Assembly: GCA_910574715.1 (NCBI GenBank)
Contig: CAJTCH010000028.1
Span: 1 to 64,000 of the forward strand
DNA length: 64,000 nucleotides
Reading direction: 5' to 3'
Source of the DNA: Lachnospiraceae bacterium
GTDB lineage: Bacteria > Bacillota > Clostridia > Lachnospirales > Lachnospiraceae
Shown here: one piece after another, positions 17,623 to 25,328 of the stretch
Layout: each line of letters starts with the position of its first letter
How positions within the stretch are numbered: the stretch's first letter is position 1
Position numbers and translations under genes: made by a program
Notes under the pieces: model-generated
Told to the model about the DNA's origin: nothing
Databases searched by the model: none
Seen by the model: only the letters and a program-made list of their open reading frames with translations

Positions 17623-18945
17623 TCATTCAAAGCACCTCTTGACAATCTCAATGATCTGCTCCTGCTGTTCCTCCGCCATTTTATTATCCGAAGGCAGGCA
17701 AAGCCCCCTTGCAAAGATATCCGCCCCTACATCTGGATGTTCCTCTCCTTCTATATATGCATTCGAATTTCCTCTTCCCAGTCCTTCTTTTGTCACAAAG
17801 GCATGGTTCCGATACACCGGCTGCAGATGCATCGGCTTCCAGATGAATCTTCCCTCGGCCATAAAAAAAGCAAGCGCATCGAGAATCTCAGACGGACAAC
17901 TCTTACCATGCTCGCTCTTATACAAAACCTCCCGTTCGGACTTCTGGGTTTCACACATATATTCTCTGTCGATCGTTATACAGCTCAGCCAGTAATTGGG
18001 GGAACTGCACGTTTCATCAAATGGATTCATCCTCACCGGCAAACCTTTTAATCCTTTTTTATACCGCTCATAAATTCTCTTTTTATCGCGGATATGTTCT
18101 TCCAGATGCAGCCACTGCCCGCGGACCACGCCGGCAATCACATTACTGATCCTGTAATTATATCCGATCTCTTCATGCTGATACCAAGGCGCCGCCTCTC
18201 TGGATTGTGTGGACCATTTCCTTGCCTTGTTCGCATCGGCAAGATTCTCACACAATAGCATCCCTCCGCTGGAACCGGTGATGATCTTATTCCCATTAAA
18301 GCTGATACAGCTATAATCACCGAATGTACCCGTCTGCCGGTTCTTATACACCGCGCCCAGTGACTCTGCTGCGTCTTCAATCATCAACGCACCGTGGCGG
18401 CTGCAGATCTCTTTGATCTCATCAATCTTTCCCGGTACACCGTACAAATGTGCCATGATGACAAGCCTCACATCCGGATAAAGTGCAAATGCCCGTTCCA
18501 AACTTGCCGGATCCATGTTCCAGGTCTCATATTCCGAATCAATGAATACGGGTTCTCCTCCTTCATAGACCACGGGATTCACCGTTGCATCAAAGGTCAT
18601 ATCCGAACAGAATACCCGCCTGCCATACAAGGCGCCGCCTGTACCCAGTCCGTCCGGCGTAGATACTCCCGAACTGCTGCCATACAGCCTTTCTGCGGCT
18701 AATTTCACAGCCAGATGCAGTGCCGCCGTACCCGAAGAAAGAGCCACCGCATGCTTGACTCCTATGTATGTTGCGGCACTCTTCTCCAACTCATTAATAT
18801 TTTCACCGACCGTACTCATCCAGTTCGTTTCATATGCTTTTGTCACATACTCCATCTCATCCCCGTGCATGGTCGGACTGCTGAGCCACACCTTGGAATC
18901 AAATGGCTCGATTCCCTTGAATCTTATATCTGACTTGAAATCCAT
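17623..18945 (-). CDS. DegT/DnrJ/EryC1 (PglE-like) sugar aminotransferase
   Basis: A 440-residue PLP-dependent aminotransferase. ALSSGTAALHLAV binds the cofactor phosphate, IEDAAESLGA contains the PLP-stacking Asp, and SFNGNKIITG carries the Schiff-base lysine (about K220). It should transaminate a UDP-4-keto-6-deoxy-hexosamine using glutamate. Compared with PglE (about 380 residues) it has a Gly/Ser-rich insertion near residues 90-105 and another near 330-350. ATG 18945 has GGGAG at proper spacing. The ATG eight codons upstream lacks one. The partner 4,6-dehydratase (PglF type) is not in this window. Confidence 0.85.
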   Translation of the reverse strand: MDFKSDIRFKGIEPFDSKVWLSSPTMHGDEMEYVTKAYETNWMSTVGENINELEKSAATYIGVKHAVALSSGTAALHLAVKLAAERLYGSSSGVSTPDGLGTGGALYGRRVFCSDMTFDATVNPVVYEGGEPVFIDSEYETWNMDPASLERAFALYPDVRLVIMAHLYGVPGKIDEIKEICSRHGALMIEDAAESLGAVYKNRQTGTFGDYSCISFNGNKIITGSSGGMLLCENLADANKARKWSTQSREAAPWYQHEEIGYNYRISNVIAGVVRGQWLHLEEHIRDKKRIYERYKKGLKGLPVRMNPFDETCSSPNYWLSCITIDREYMCETQKSEREVLYKSEHGKSCPSEILDALAFFMAEGRFIWKPMHLQPVYRNHAFVTKEGLGRGNSNAYIEGEEHPDVGADIFARGLCLPSDNKMAEEQQEQIIEIVKRCFE

Positions 18946-18978
18946 CTTCGTAACACTCCCATACCTCATTTACCATTG

Positions 18979-19812
18979 TTATCCGCATATAACCATTCCC
19001 AATACCTTTACATCCCTATGATCTGCCAGCTCCTTCTCCTGCCTGATCAACTTCTCATAGGATTCCCCCTTCTTCTCGATAAAGAGAATCCCTTCATAAT
19101 ATTCCAGCTTCTTAAGCGCTGCCGCATGGAACACAATCTGTCTGTAAAGCGAAAATGTAACATCCTCGATCTCCTCCGCCAACTGCTCACAGATCTCTGC
19201 CACATCATCCCCCGCAATAGTCCCCGCCAGCATTACCCTCCGTATTTTTTCATCCTGATTTTTATGAATTGCGTTCTGAATATTCACCGCCGCAATCTTT
19301 ATCTGTTCCTTTCTTGGAATCTTCGCATACGGCCCTTCTTCCAACCGGCGAATCCACCGGTCAACGAATCCAAATATCTTTTTCTTTGTATCTTTTTTAC
19401 GGACAATTCCTAATAGCGGCATGCCGAATTTTCCCTGAAAATCCCTTTCACTTTGCAGTTTCCCGCTCATTACATAGCGCATACAGAAGATCAGACATAC
19501 CAGGCATGCTCCGCCGATCATTCCGACCACAGCAAAGGAAACAGCCGAAGGCACCGGATCCTCCAATACGATCGGTTCACTCTCAGCCTTTCCCGCAGCT
19601 TCTCCTTCAGCATGTTCCGTAACAGGCTGCTTTGACCGTTGTAATAATTCTTCTTTCTTTGCCTGATTATCCGTAATTGCCGCCTGATATTTATATACTC
19701 CTGTAGCAACTGCAAAGAATACCATGCATATCACAATCCATCTCCACTTTTTCAGACAATAGAACATCAGATCTATCAGATTAATTTCATAGACTTCCTG
19801 ATTTCCTTCCAT
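18979..19812 (-). CDS. Wzz/Wzc-like polysaccharide co-polymerase with degenerate kinase-like tail
   Basis: A 277-residue membrane protein. NLIDLMFYCLKKWRW at the N-terminus is the start of the Wzz fold and is followed by TM1 (about 25-44). TM2 lies at about 91-113. The loop between them is only about 50 residues, whereas typical Wzz/YveK proteins have well over 100, so the extracellular coiled coil is missing. The cytoplasmic tail (about 120-277) has the layout of a bacterial tyrosine kinase, with RRVMLAGTIAGDD where the Walker A loop should be and VLGMVICG at the end, but the GKT/S residues are absent. ATG 19812 follows AAGGAG. It probably sets chain length or organises the assembly complex. 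Confidence 0.65.
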   Translation of the reverse strand: MEGNQEVYEINLIDLMFYCLKKWRWIVICMVFFAVATGVYKYQAAITDNQAKKEELLQRSKQPVTEHAEGEAAGKAESEPIVLEDPVPSAVSFAVVGMIGGACLVCLIFCMRYVMSGKLQSERDFQGKFGMPLLGIVRKKDTKKKIFGFVDRWIRRLEEGPYAKIPRKEQIKIAAVNIQNAIHKNQDEKIRRVMLAGTIAGDDVAEICEQLAEEIEDVTFSLYRQIVFHAAALKKLEYYEGILFIEKKGESYEKLIRQEKELADHRDVKVLGMVICG

Positions 19813-19833
19813 CAACCAAGTTCTCCTTCCTGT

Positions 19834-19860
19834 GATACGACCCGGTTCCACCCTCGTATC
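19834..19860 (-). promoter_or_regulatory. Leader stem-loop with T-box-like core
   Basis: In the 64-base gap between loaP and the Wzz-like gene, GATACGA and TCGTATC (19854-19860 and 19834-19840) can pair. They enclose a core that on the minus strand reads AGGGTGGAACCGGG, one base from the T-box consensus AGGGTGGNACCGCG. No stem I or terminator arm is evident. It may be a T-box remnant, a LoaP-binding hairpin or chance. Confidence 0.4.
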
Positions 19861-19876
19861 TTCCCCATAAATATGT

Positions 19877-20440
19877 TTAACACTTCCGGGAATCCATCCT
19901 TTTCTCTACCATCTCTATCCCAAGATGTATCAACGTCTTCCGGTTCATAAAATCGACCTCCACCTTCGCAATTCTACGGTGCAGGTCAATTTTCCTGATG
20001 TACCCTTCCATATTTTTCAGCGGTCCCGACAGGATTGTAACTGCATCGTCTTCGGATACCGACACCTTAGAAAGCTGTACTTCCATATTCTGATCCGAAC
20101 TTAGCCCCGAATCCTGTAACGGGACTGCTGCCAGCCGATTCAGCCACTCGGCTTCATGTTCTGAAAGCGGGACAAATTGTTCCCCATCTTTCCCCAGCAT
20201 TCTTGTAAATGCGGGCATATGCTTAAGTTCCTGATATAACTCCTGAACGTGGTCGCTTTCTATGAACACATATCCCGGAAGTAATTTCTCACGGACTTCT
20301 CTCCATTCTCCCCGGAATTTCTTCTTCATCCGCCGCATTGGATGGAAACAAGAATCATATAATTCTTTTCCTACCATTACTTTGACCTGTTCTTCTACTT
20401 TATCTTCTGTCCCTGTAACTACCTGCATCACATAATACAA
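19877..20440 (-). CDS. loaP: LoaP, NusG-family processive antiterminator
   Basis: A 187-residue NusG paralogue. An N-terminal NGN domain opens YYVMQVVTGTEDKVEEQV and contains KLLPGYVFIES, and a C-terminal KOW-type region holds DAVTILSGPLKNMEGYIRKID. TTG 20440 is chosen because GGGGAGG lies six bases upstream. This gives the usual LoaP length, while the in-frame ATG farther upstream lacks a site. LoaP binds RNA polymerase at a leader RNA hairpin and lets it read through terminators across long biosynthetic operons. Its place as first gene of an 18-kb leftward polysaccharide operon matches the known context. Confidence 0.88.
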   Translation of the reverse strand: MYYVMQVVTGTEDKVEEQVKVMVGKELYDSCFHPMRRMKKKFRGEWREVREKLLPGYVFIESDHVQELYQELKHMPAFTRMLGKDGEQFVPLSEHEAEWLNRLAAVPLQDSGLSSDQNMEVQLSKVSVSEDDAVTILSGPLKNMEGYIRKIDLHRRIAKVEVDFMNRKTLIHLGIEMVEKRMDSRKC

Positions 20441-20562
20441 AATAATCCTCCCCTTATCCGGCATCCGGTCATAACAGTACACTGGACTTCATCCGATAAG
20501 GCAGGCTTCGCCATCCATGCCCGCAGATATTCTTCTGCCGCCACAGTCATCTGTCTGCCGCA

Positions 20563-20590
20563 CTGCGGATCACAAATCATCTATCCGCAG
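20563..20590 (-). promoter_or_regulatory. Leader hairpin upstream of loaP
   Basis: CTGCGGAT and ATCCGCAG form an 8-bp perfect stem with a 12-base loop, about 125 bases before the loaP start. There is no T-run after it on the minus strand, so it is not an intrinsic terminator. A LoaP recruitment hairpin is one possible role. The rest of 20441-20713 shows no convincing gene. Confidence 0.4.
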
Positions 20591-20713
20591 ATACTTCCAG
20601 ACACCGAATATATCATACTCCTGAATATCCAAGTGCCCCTGCTGCAAGGATATCCAAATCGTAATCCTGGTCATTCATTTATCTATTACATCTTCTTTAT
20701 GAGCAATGCCGAT

Positions 20714-23266
20714 CTATACTGCTTCCTGATACCCTTCGCAACCGATCCTTCTTACATCACCCTGATTTCCGTTGTTTTTCTTATTAACGGTCAAAACGCC
20801 CAAAGATGCTCCTGCATCCTGATTCTTCTGACTCTGACTTTCCTTCTTTTGCGATGGGTTCTCCTGACTGCCGTGATCTGAATCCTTATCACATCCATGT
20901 TGTACTAACTTCAGCCCAATCGCTTCAAGTCTTCTCACCTGATCTTCCCGCAGCGTTTTTCCTCTGCGCTTCCCGGCATAGATCTGCTTCTGTTCATTGA
21001 CCCATTTCGCAAGCCATATCCCATCCGCCCGGTACTTCGAAGGAATATTTAAGTTTCCATGCGCTTCATAATAAGCTTCCGCCAGCCCGTACCGTACTTC
21101 CCAGGAATCCGGTTTCGCCCATACCATTCCAAGCGCATCCAGCTGCTCCTGCCGTTCTATCGAATGTTTTGCTTTCCCTTTTTCCCGTCTGTCCACGATC
21201 CAGTGTCCTAATTTATACCCGGACGGACTTACATAAGATACCGGCACATTCAGATTCCCATACGCATCATAATAAGCCTTTGCCTCCGCATAGCCCTTAT
21301 CCCACTGCTGTTCCGGCTTCGTCTTCCAGACCATGCCGATTCCATCAAGCCGCGCGATCTGTTCCTGCGTCAGCTTAGCCCCGCTGGTCTTCCCTCTGCG
21401 AAGCAATCGCTGTCTTCGGATCCATCCGCCGATCTTAAGTCCCTTCGGGGAAATATATGCATTGGGGATATCCAGATTCCCATGTTCCCGGTAATACTGC
21501 AGGCATTCCATGAAATTCTCTTCCCACAGATAATCCGGCACATCCCAGATCATCCCTATCCCGCTTAGCGCCCGAATCCGCTCTTCTGTCAGATATTTTT
21601 TTTGGATTCCGCTTTTCCGGTAAGTCCGAAGCTGGCAGATCCATGCGCCAAGCCGGATTCCTGAATCCGTCACATCATTCACATTGGTATTCAGGTTGCC
21701 ATGCTCCTCGAAATATTTCCTTGCTTCTTTGTAATACTTCTCCCAGGAAAGATCCCGGTAGCTTCCCCAGACCATCCCGATCCGGTCAAGCTTCTGTATC
21801 CGCTCTGCGCCAAGCACACCGTATTTCTCTCCGGCACGAACTTTCCGCTGCGTCAAAAGCCACCTGCCAAGCCCATACCCTTCCTCCGTCTGATACCGTA
21901 TCGGCACCTCCAGATTCCCGTTCTCCTGATAATACCGGTTCGCGTACTCATACATTCGATCCCAGGAAGCAGTCAGTGTCTCATTCAATCTCTCAAACAA
22001 TACGCGGCAGTCCCTCACCTCATCGATTACTTTGAAGTGTTCATGGACAATCTCTTCCTTCCGTCCCATGAAATGATAATAGGACGCAGCAATCTGCATC
22101 TCTTCCTCAATTGCTCCAATGCTGTACAAGTTCTCTATGTTCAGCACGATATCGAAGATGACTGCATCCCGCTTCTTACCTGCCGACAATGCACGTCCGA
22201 TCTGTTGTTTATAAATGATCGGCGACACCGTAGGCCGGAGCAGAACCACACCGTCCACATCCTCCACATGTACTCCCTCGTTCAGCATATCGATACAATA
22301 CAGCAGCTTCAGATGCCCGCTCTCATCCGCTTTAAAATCTGCAAATGCCCGACTTGTTGACGGATCATCAGAATATAGAGAATAAATGTGCGGTTCCCCA
22401 TCCACCTTTGCAAACCATTCCGGCGCTTTCCCGATCATCTCCGTCATATGCTCATAATTCGCACAGAAGACAATATATTTCCCCTCGGGATTCTCCATAT
22501 GTTTACGGAAGATTTCCTCAAGCCCATCTGCCTGCGCCAATGCACGCCTAAGAGCCTCCAGCCTCTTCTCGCCTTCCTCCCGAACCGCCTGATTCTTCAC
22601 GGCCCGCACCCGCCTCTGAAATTTCTCCAGATCTTTTTCATAAGAGAAAACAGACAATACATACTTAGGCGGATTCAAGATCCCCCGCACAATTGCCTCA
22701 CCCAGGGTCATCTCCGAGGCGACATTTCCCTCAAATAACTCATCGGACATATCTCTCTGGTTATCCAGATAGCGGATCGCCGTTGCCGAAAGTCCCAGCA
22801 TCGGTGCATCCGGGTACATCGCAAGCAGGTTTTCTACCCCCTGCCCCCAGACTTTCGCCCCGCATCGGTGGAATTCATCCAATATAATATAGTCAGGCTG
22901 AATCTCTCTCAATTCTGCCTCAGACATAGTAGTCAGCTTCGCATACGTATAGAATCTGATATTTGGCAGGCCATTCTCCGCAAAGGAGTTGCTATATTCC
23001 TTTGCAACCGTGTTTACCAAAAAGTCCTTATGCTCCTCCTCAAACGCTCCGCCCGCCGCAAGATTCTCCACCTGTGTCCGGAAAATATATTCCGACGGCG
23101 ATAACCAGCAGATCACTCGATCCGGGAAGTCCTCACATAACTTAAATCCAATGAAAGACTTCCCCGTGCCCGTAGGATGCACGACTGCCGCTTTCCCCGC
23201 TGATTTCATCATGGTAAGAGCCGCCTGGTATGCGATTTGATTATGTTCAAATAATTTGATTTTCAT
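20714..23266 (-). CDS. DEAD/DEAH-box helicase with five helicase-associated repeats
   Basis: An 850-residue SF2 helicase. Walker A HPTGTGKS is at 30-37, Walker B DEFH at 130-133, motif III SAT near 160 and motif VI QQIGRAL near 350. From about residue 450 to 785 come five copies of the helicase-associated domain, each with a W near its start and a (H/Y)GNL(N/D/E) block followed by LG.W...R. The tail (790-850) is polar and low-complexity (Ser/Gln/Lys). HA repeats are thought to bind nucleic acid, and the cellular role of this class is not established. It is co-directional with loaP and 270 bases upstream, so it could share its leader. Confidence 0.8.
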   Translation of the reverse strand: MKIKLFEHNQIAYQAALTMMKSAGKAAVVHPTGTGKSFIGFKLCEDFPDRVICWLSPSEYIFRTQVENLAAGGAFEEEHKDFLVNTVAKEYSNSFAENGLPNIRFYTYAKLTTMSEAELREIQPDYIILDEFHRCGAKVWGQGVENLLAMYPDAPMLGLSATAIRYLDNQRDMSDELFEGNVASEMTLGEAIVRGILNPPKYVLSVFSYEKDLEKFQRRVRAVKNQAVREEGEKRLEALRRALAQADGLEEIFRKHMENPEGKYIVFCANYEHMTEMIGKAPEWFAKVDGEPHIYSLYSDDPSTSRAFADFKADESGHLKLLYCIDMLNEGVHVEDVDGVVLLRPTVSPIIYKQQIGRALSAGKKRDAVIFDIVLNIENLYSIGAIEEEMQIAASYYHFMGRKEEIVHEHFKVIDEVRDCRVLFERLNETLTASWDRMYEYANRYYQENGNLEVPIRYQTEEGYGLGRWLLTQRKVRAGEKYGVLGAERIQKLDRIGMVWGSYRDLSWEKYYKEARKYFEEHGNLNTNVNDVTDSGIRLGAWICQLRTYRKSGIQKKYLTEERIRALSGIGMIWDVPDYLWEENFMECLQYYREHGNLDIPNAYISPKGLKIGGWIRRQRLLRRGKTSGAKLTQEQIARLDGIGMVWKTKPEQQWDKGYAEAKAYYDAYGNLNVPVSYVSPSGYKLGHWIVDRREKGKAKHSIERQEQLDALGMVWAKPDSWEVRYGLAEAYYEAHGNLNIPSKYRADGIWLAKWVNEQKQIYAGKRRGKTLREDQVRRLEAIGLKLVQHGCDKDSDHGSQENPSQKKESQSQKNQDAGASLGVLTVNKKNNGNQGDVRRIGCEGYQEAV

Positions 23267-23382
23267 ATCCTCGGCTCCTTTCTGTTACCATTTCTCCTGC
23301 TGCCAACTATTTTCTGCATACTGTATGAAAAGCTTTTTCCCAAGCAGAATCAGCAATTTCTCATTGCCGTATCCTCGTCAAA

Positions 23383-23413
23383 AATGTAATGAAGTACCAT
23401 ACTTCATTACATT
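23383..23413. repeat. Perfect palindrome, left copy
   Basis: Two 14-base arms (23383-23396 and 23400-23413; core TAATGAAGTA / TACTTCATTA) flank the loop CCA. Read on the minus strand it is followed by TTTTT, so it could also act as a weak terminator in the helicase leader, 117 bases before that start codon. A near-identical inverted copy lies at 23795. Confidence 0.8.
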
Positions 23414-23452
23414 ATGCCGATAATCCCCTGTTTTCCGTTGCGTTCTATTGGC

Positions 23453-23578
23453 TTGACCAGAATTTTGACGGCGGATAATCCGGAATCTCTTTCGAAAAAC
23501 CTTAGATTAGCGTCTATATTTCATTCATTTTTTAGTAATAATTGAAGATTTACTGAATTTGACTAGAATTTTGACGGC
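23453..23578 (+). repeat. Two direct copies of a 20-base element
   Basis: TTGACCAGAATTTTGACGGC (23453-23472) recurs with one change (C to T) at 23559-23578, and related ATCTCTTT follows each. Both lie between the two palindromes. They may be binding sites for one regulator or remnants of a duplicated leader. No gene is convincing between 23267 and 24125. Confidence 0.6.
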
Positions 23579-23721
23579 AATAAAACAAAAATCTCTTTGA
23601 TTTTCTTGATTTTTTGTTAAATAGAAAATGAAAGGATATTCATTTTTCTGATTTTCCATGACTTTTTGGGAGAAAATTACAGAAATGCCAACAGAAACAC
23701 ACCTTGCAGTCCTCCAAAATG

Positions 23722-23750
23722 TTGACAAAACCATTTTTGCATGGTAATAT
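23722..23750 (+). promoter_or_regulatory. Near-consensus sigma-A promoter
   Basis: TTGACA (23722-23727), a 17-base spacer and TAATAT (23745-23750) form one of the best promoter matches in the window. It reads rightward. The transcript would meet the right palindrome about 40 bases after its start and then the Rpn-like gene region. Confidence 0.7.
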
Positions 23751-23794
23751 AACGTAAACAAAACACATTTTTGACATATTTTTTGCCTAAAAAA

Positions 23795-23821
23795 TGTAAT
23801 GAAGTATGGTACTTCATTACA
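23795..23821. repeat. Perfect palindrome, right copy (inverted relative to left copy)
   Basis: Twelve-base arms (23795-23806 and 23810-23821) around the loop TGG, the complement of the left copy's loop. On the plus strand it is followed by GATTTTT, so it could terminate the short transcript from the promoter at 23722. Together the two copies form inverted boundaries about 380 bases apart. Confidence 0.8.
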
Positions 23822-24125
23822 GATTTTTATGTTAAGTAAATAGGGCAGAAAATTTATATTCCAACTTTGACTAAATATTAGGATAAGGAATTGGGCAGAC
23901 CGGCTCCATCTTTTATCCTATTTTCAAATAAATCTTTACTGATAATAAAATCTATTACGTTTATCCCACACCTTCTATACTATCCAAGCCTTGAATTTGC
24001 AACTTTGAAAATAGTACCCAGATGAATTTAGACAATTCCATATTAGAAACTTACGTTGAAGTTCCTTCAAAATAATGATAAGATACAAGAAAAGATTGTG
24101 AGGTGCAATTACAAATAATTTTTAT

Positions 24126-24356
24126 ATGACCTCATTCATAAAAGAATGGTGGGAATACAATAACGTTGTAACCCTGATTACCCGCCCCAGACGTTTCGGC
24201 AAGACTCTGAACACTGAAATATTCCTAAACACCAAGGGTAAAAAGGATGATGAGATAAAGGATTTTCTGGCTTATATCGAAAACAGCACTGATGCCTGTG
24301 CGCAGCAGACCTCCAGCCAGCTTGTCAAAGCAATCCATAAAAGAGTAACTGAATAA
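24126..24356 (+). pseudogene. Chimeric fragment: AAA-ATPase-like 5' piece joined to an Rpn-type 3' piece
   Basis: Residues 1-29 (SFIKEWWEYNNVVTLITRPR and on to FGKTLN) are nearly identical to residues 27-55 of the intact gene at 25329. The DNA duplication extends upstream to about 24057, with an internal deletion that removed the start codon region. After FGKTLN the frame switches to IFLNTKG, then KAIHKRVTE, a C-terminal segment typical of Rpn/PD-(D/E)XK transposase-like proteins. Neither part is complete. It is a recombination product of two accessory gene families. Confidence 0.75.
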
Positions 24357-24417
24357 AGCTGGACAAGAATATGGAACTCCAGTATATGAATTTATTACAG
24401 ATGCAGGGAGGAATATA

Positions 24418-25293
24418 ATGTCAGAAGGAATCGTTTATCAGAATAAGGATGTTTTATTTAAGATCCTTGGTAAGACATATAAAGAAAAAAGTTTTGCGGC
24501 GTATGGCATTGACCTTCCGCCGATCAGGGAGCTACTTCCCACAGACCTGCCGAAGATTGCTGCAAATGAAAAAAGCATTGACAACCTGTTTCTGTTGGAA
24601 GACGGCACTTATGCGATTGTAGATTATGAATCGGTATACAAAAAAGCGAATAAGATAAAATATCTGAATTATATCGCACGGGTAATGGAAAAATACTTTA
24701 AAGAAAATGAAACATTCAACCTGCGCCTGATCGTTATCTACACCAGCGATGTACAAAGCGCGGAATCAACGTTTGAAACAGACTGCTTTACCCTGCGTAC
24801 CGAGCAGGCTTTCCTGTCCCATATAGACGGCGAAGCAGCTTTCCGTGAAATTCAGGGCAAAATCTACTCCGGCATCCCTTTGACAGATAATGACCTGATG
24901 CGGCTGGTGATCCTGCCGCTTACGGTTCCCGGTACAGAGGGGAAACAGAGTATGCTGGAGAGGATTGTTATCCTGGCTGAACAGATACCAAACGAAGAAC
25001 AGCGGATTTTTACCCTGTCCGGCGTGATCGTAGCAAGTGACAAATTCATCAACAGAGAATATTTAGAGCAGATAAGGAGGAGAATCAATATGACACAGTT
25101 AGGGCAGATGTATGAAAAAGAAAAGATTGAATATGGAAATCAGAAAGCAAAAGAAAAAGCCATAGAAATGGCTAAATCTTTGATGGATGAAGGTGACGAC
25201 CTTATTAAAATTATGAAAGTTACTGGACTGACTGAGGCAGAGTTACTTCGCCTTCAGAATGGCCGTTGGTCCTTTGAAGTTCCTTCAAAATAA
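24418..25293 (+). CDS. Rpn-like PD-(D/E)XK family protein
   Basis: A 291-residue protein preceded by a GGGAGG site and starting ATG 24418. The central YAIVDYESVYKKANKIKYLNY resembles the nuclease-fold core of the Rpn (recombination-promoting nuclease, transposase_31-like) superfamily, in which an acidic residue and a downstream lysine bind metal. The C-terminus (KAKEKAIEMAKSLMDEGDD, then LTEAEL) is the charged helical tail common in these proteins. The function is unproven; relatives promote RecA-independent DNA transfer or act in phage defence. Its last codons (FEVPSK) are repeated at 24057, just before the chimeric fragment. Confidence 0.65.
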   Translation: MSEGIVYQNKDVLFKILGKTYKEKSFAAYGIDLPPIRELLPTDLPKIAANEKSIDNLFLLEDGTYAIVDYESVYKKANKIKYLNYIARVMEKYFKENETFNLRLIVIYTSDVQSAESTFETDCFTLRTEQAFLSHIDGEAAFREIQGKIYSGIPLTDNDLMRLVILPLTVPGTEGKQSMLERIVILAEQIPNEEQRIFTLSGVIVASDKFINREYLEQIRRRINMTQLGQMYEKEKIEYGNQKAKEKAIEMAKSLMDEGDDLIKIMKVTGLTEAELLRLQNGRWSFEVPSK

Positions 25294-25328
25294 TGCTAAG
25301 ATACAAGAAAAGATTGTGAGGTGCAATT

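Noticed and set aside
20580..20680. Small open frame of about 33 codons upstream of loaP on the minus strand
   Set aside because: No ribosome site and no recognisable sequence; the region is better explained as an RNA leader.
23525..23761. 78-codon open frame on the minus strand between the palindromes
   Set aside because: AT-rich, no good ribosome site and no recognisable domain; it overlaps the direct repeats and the promoter.
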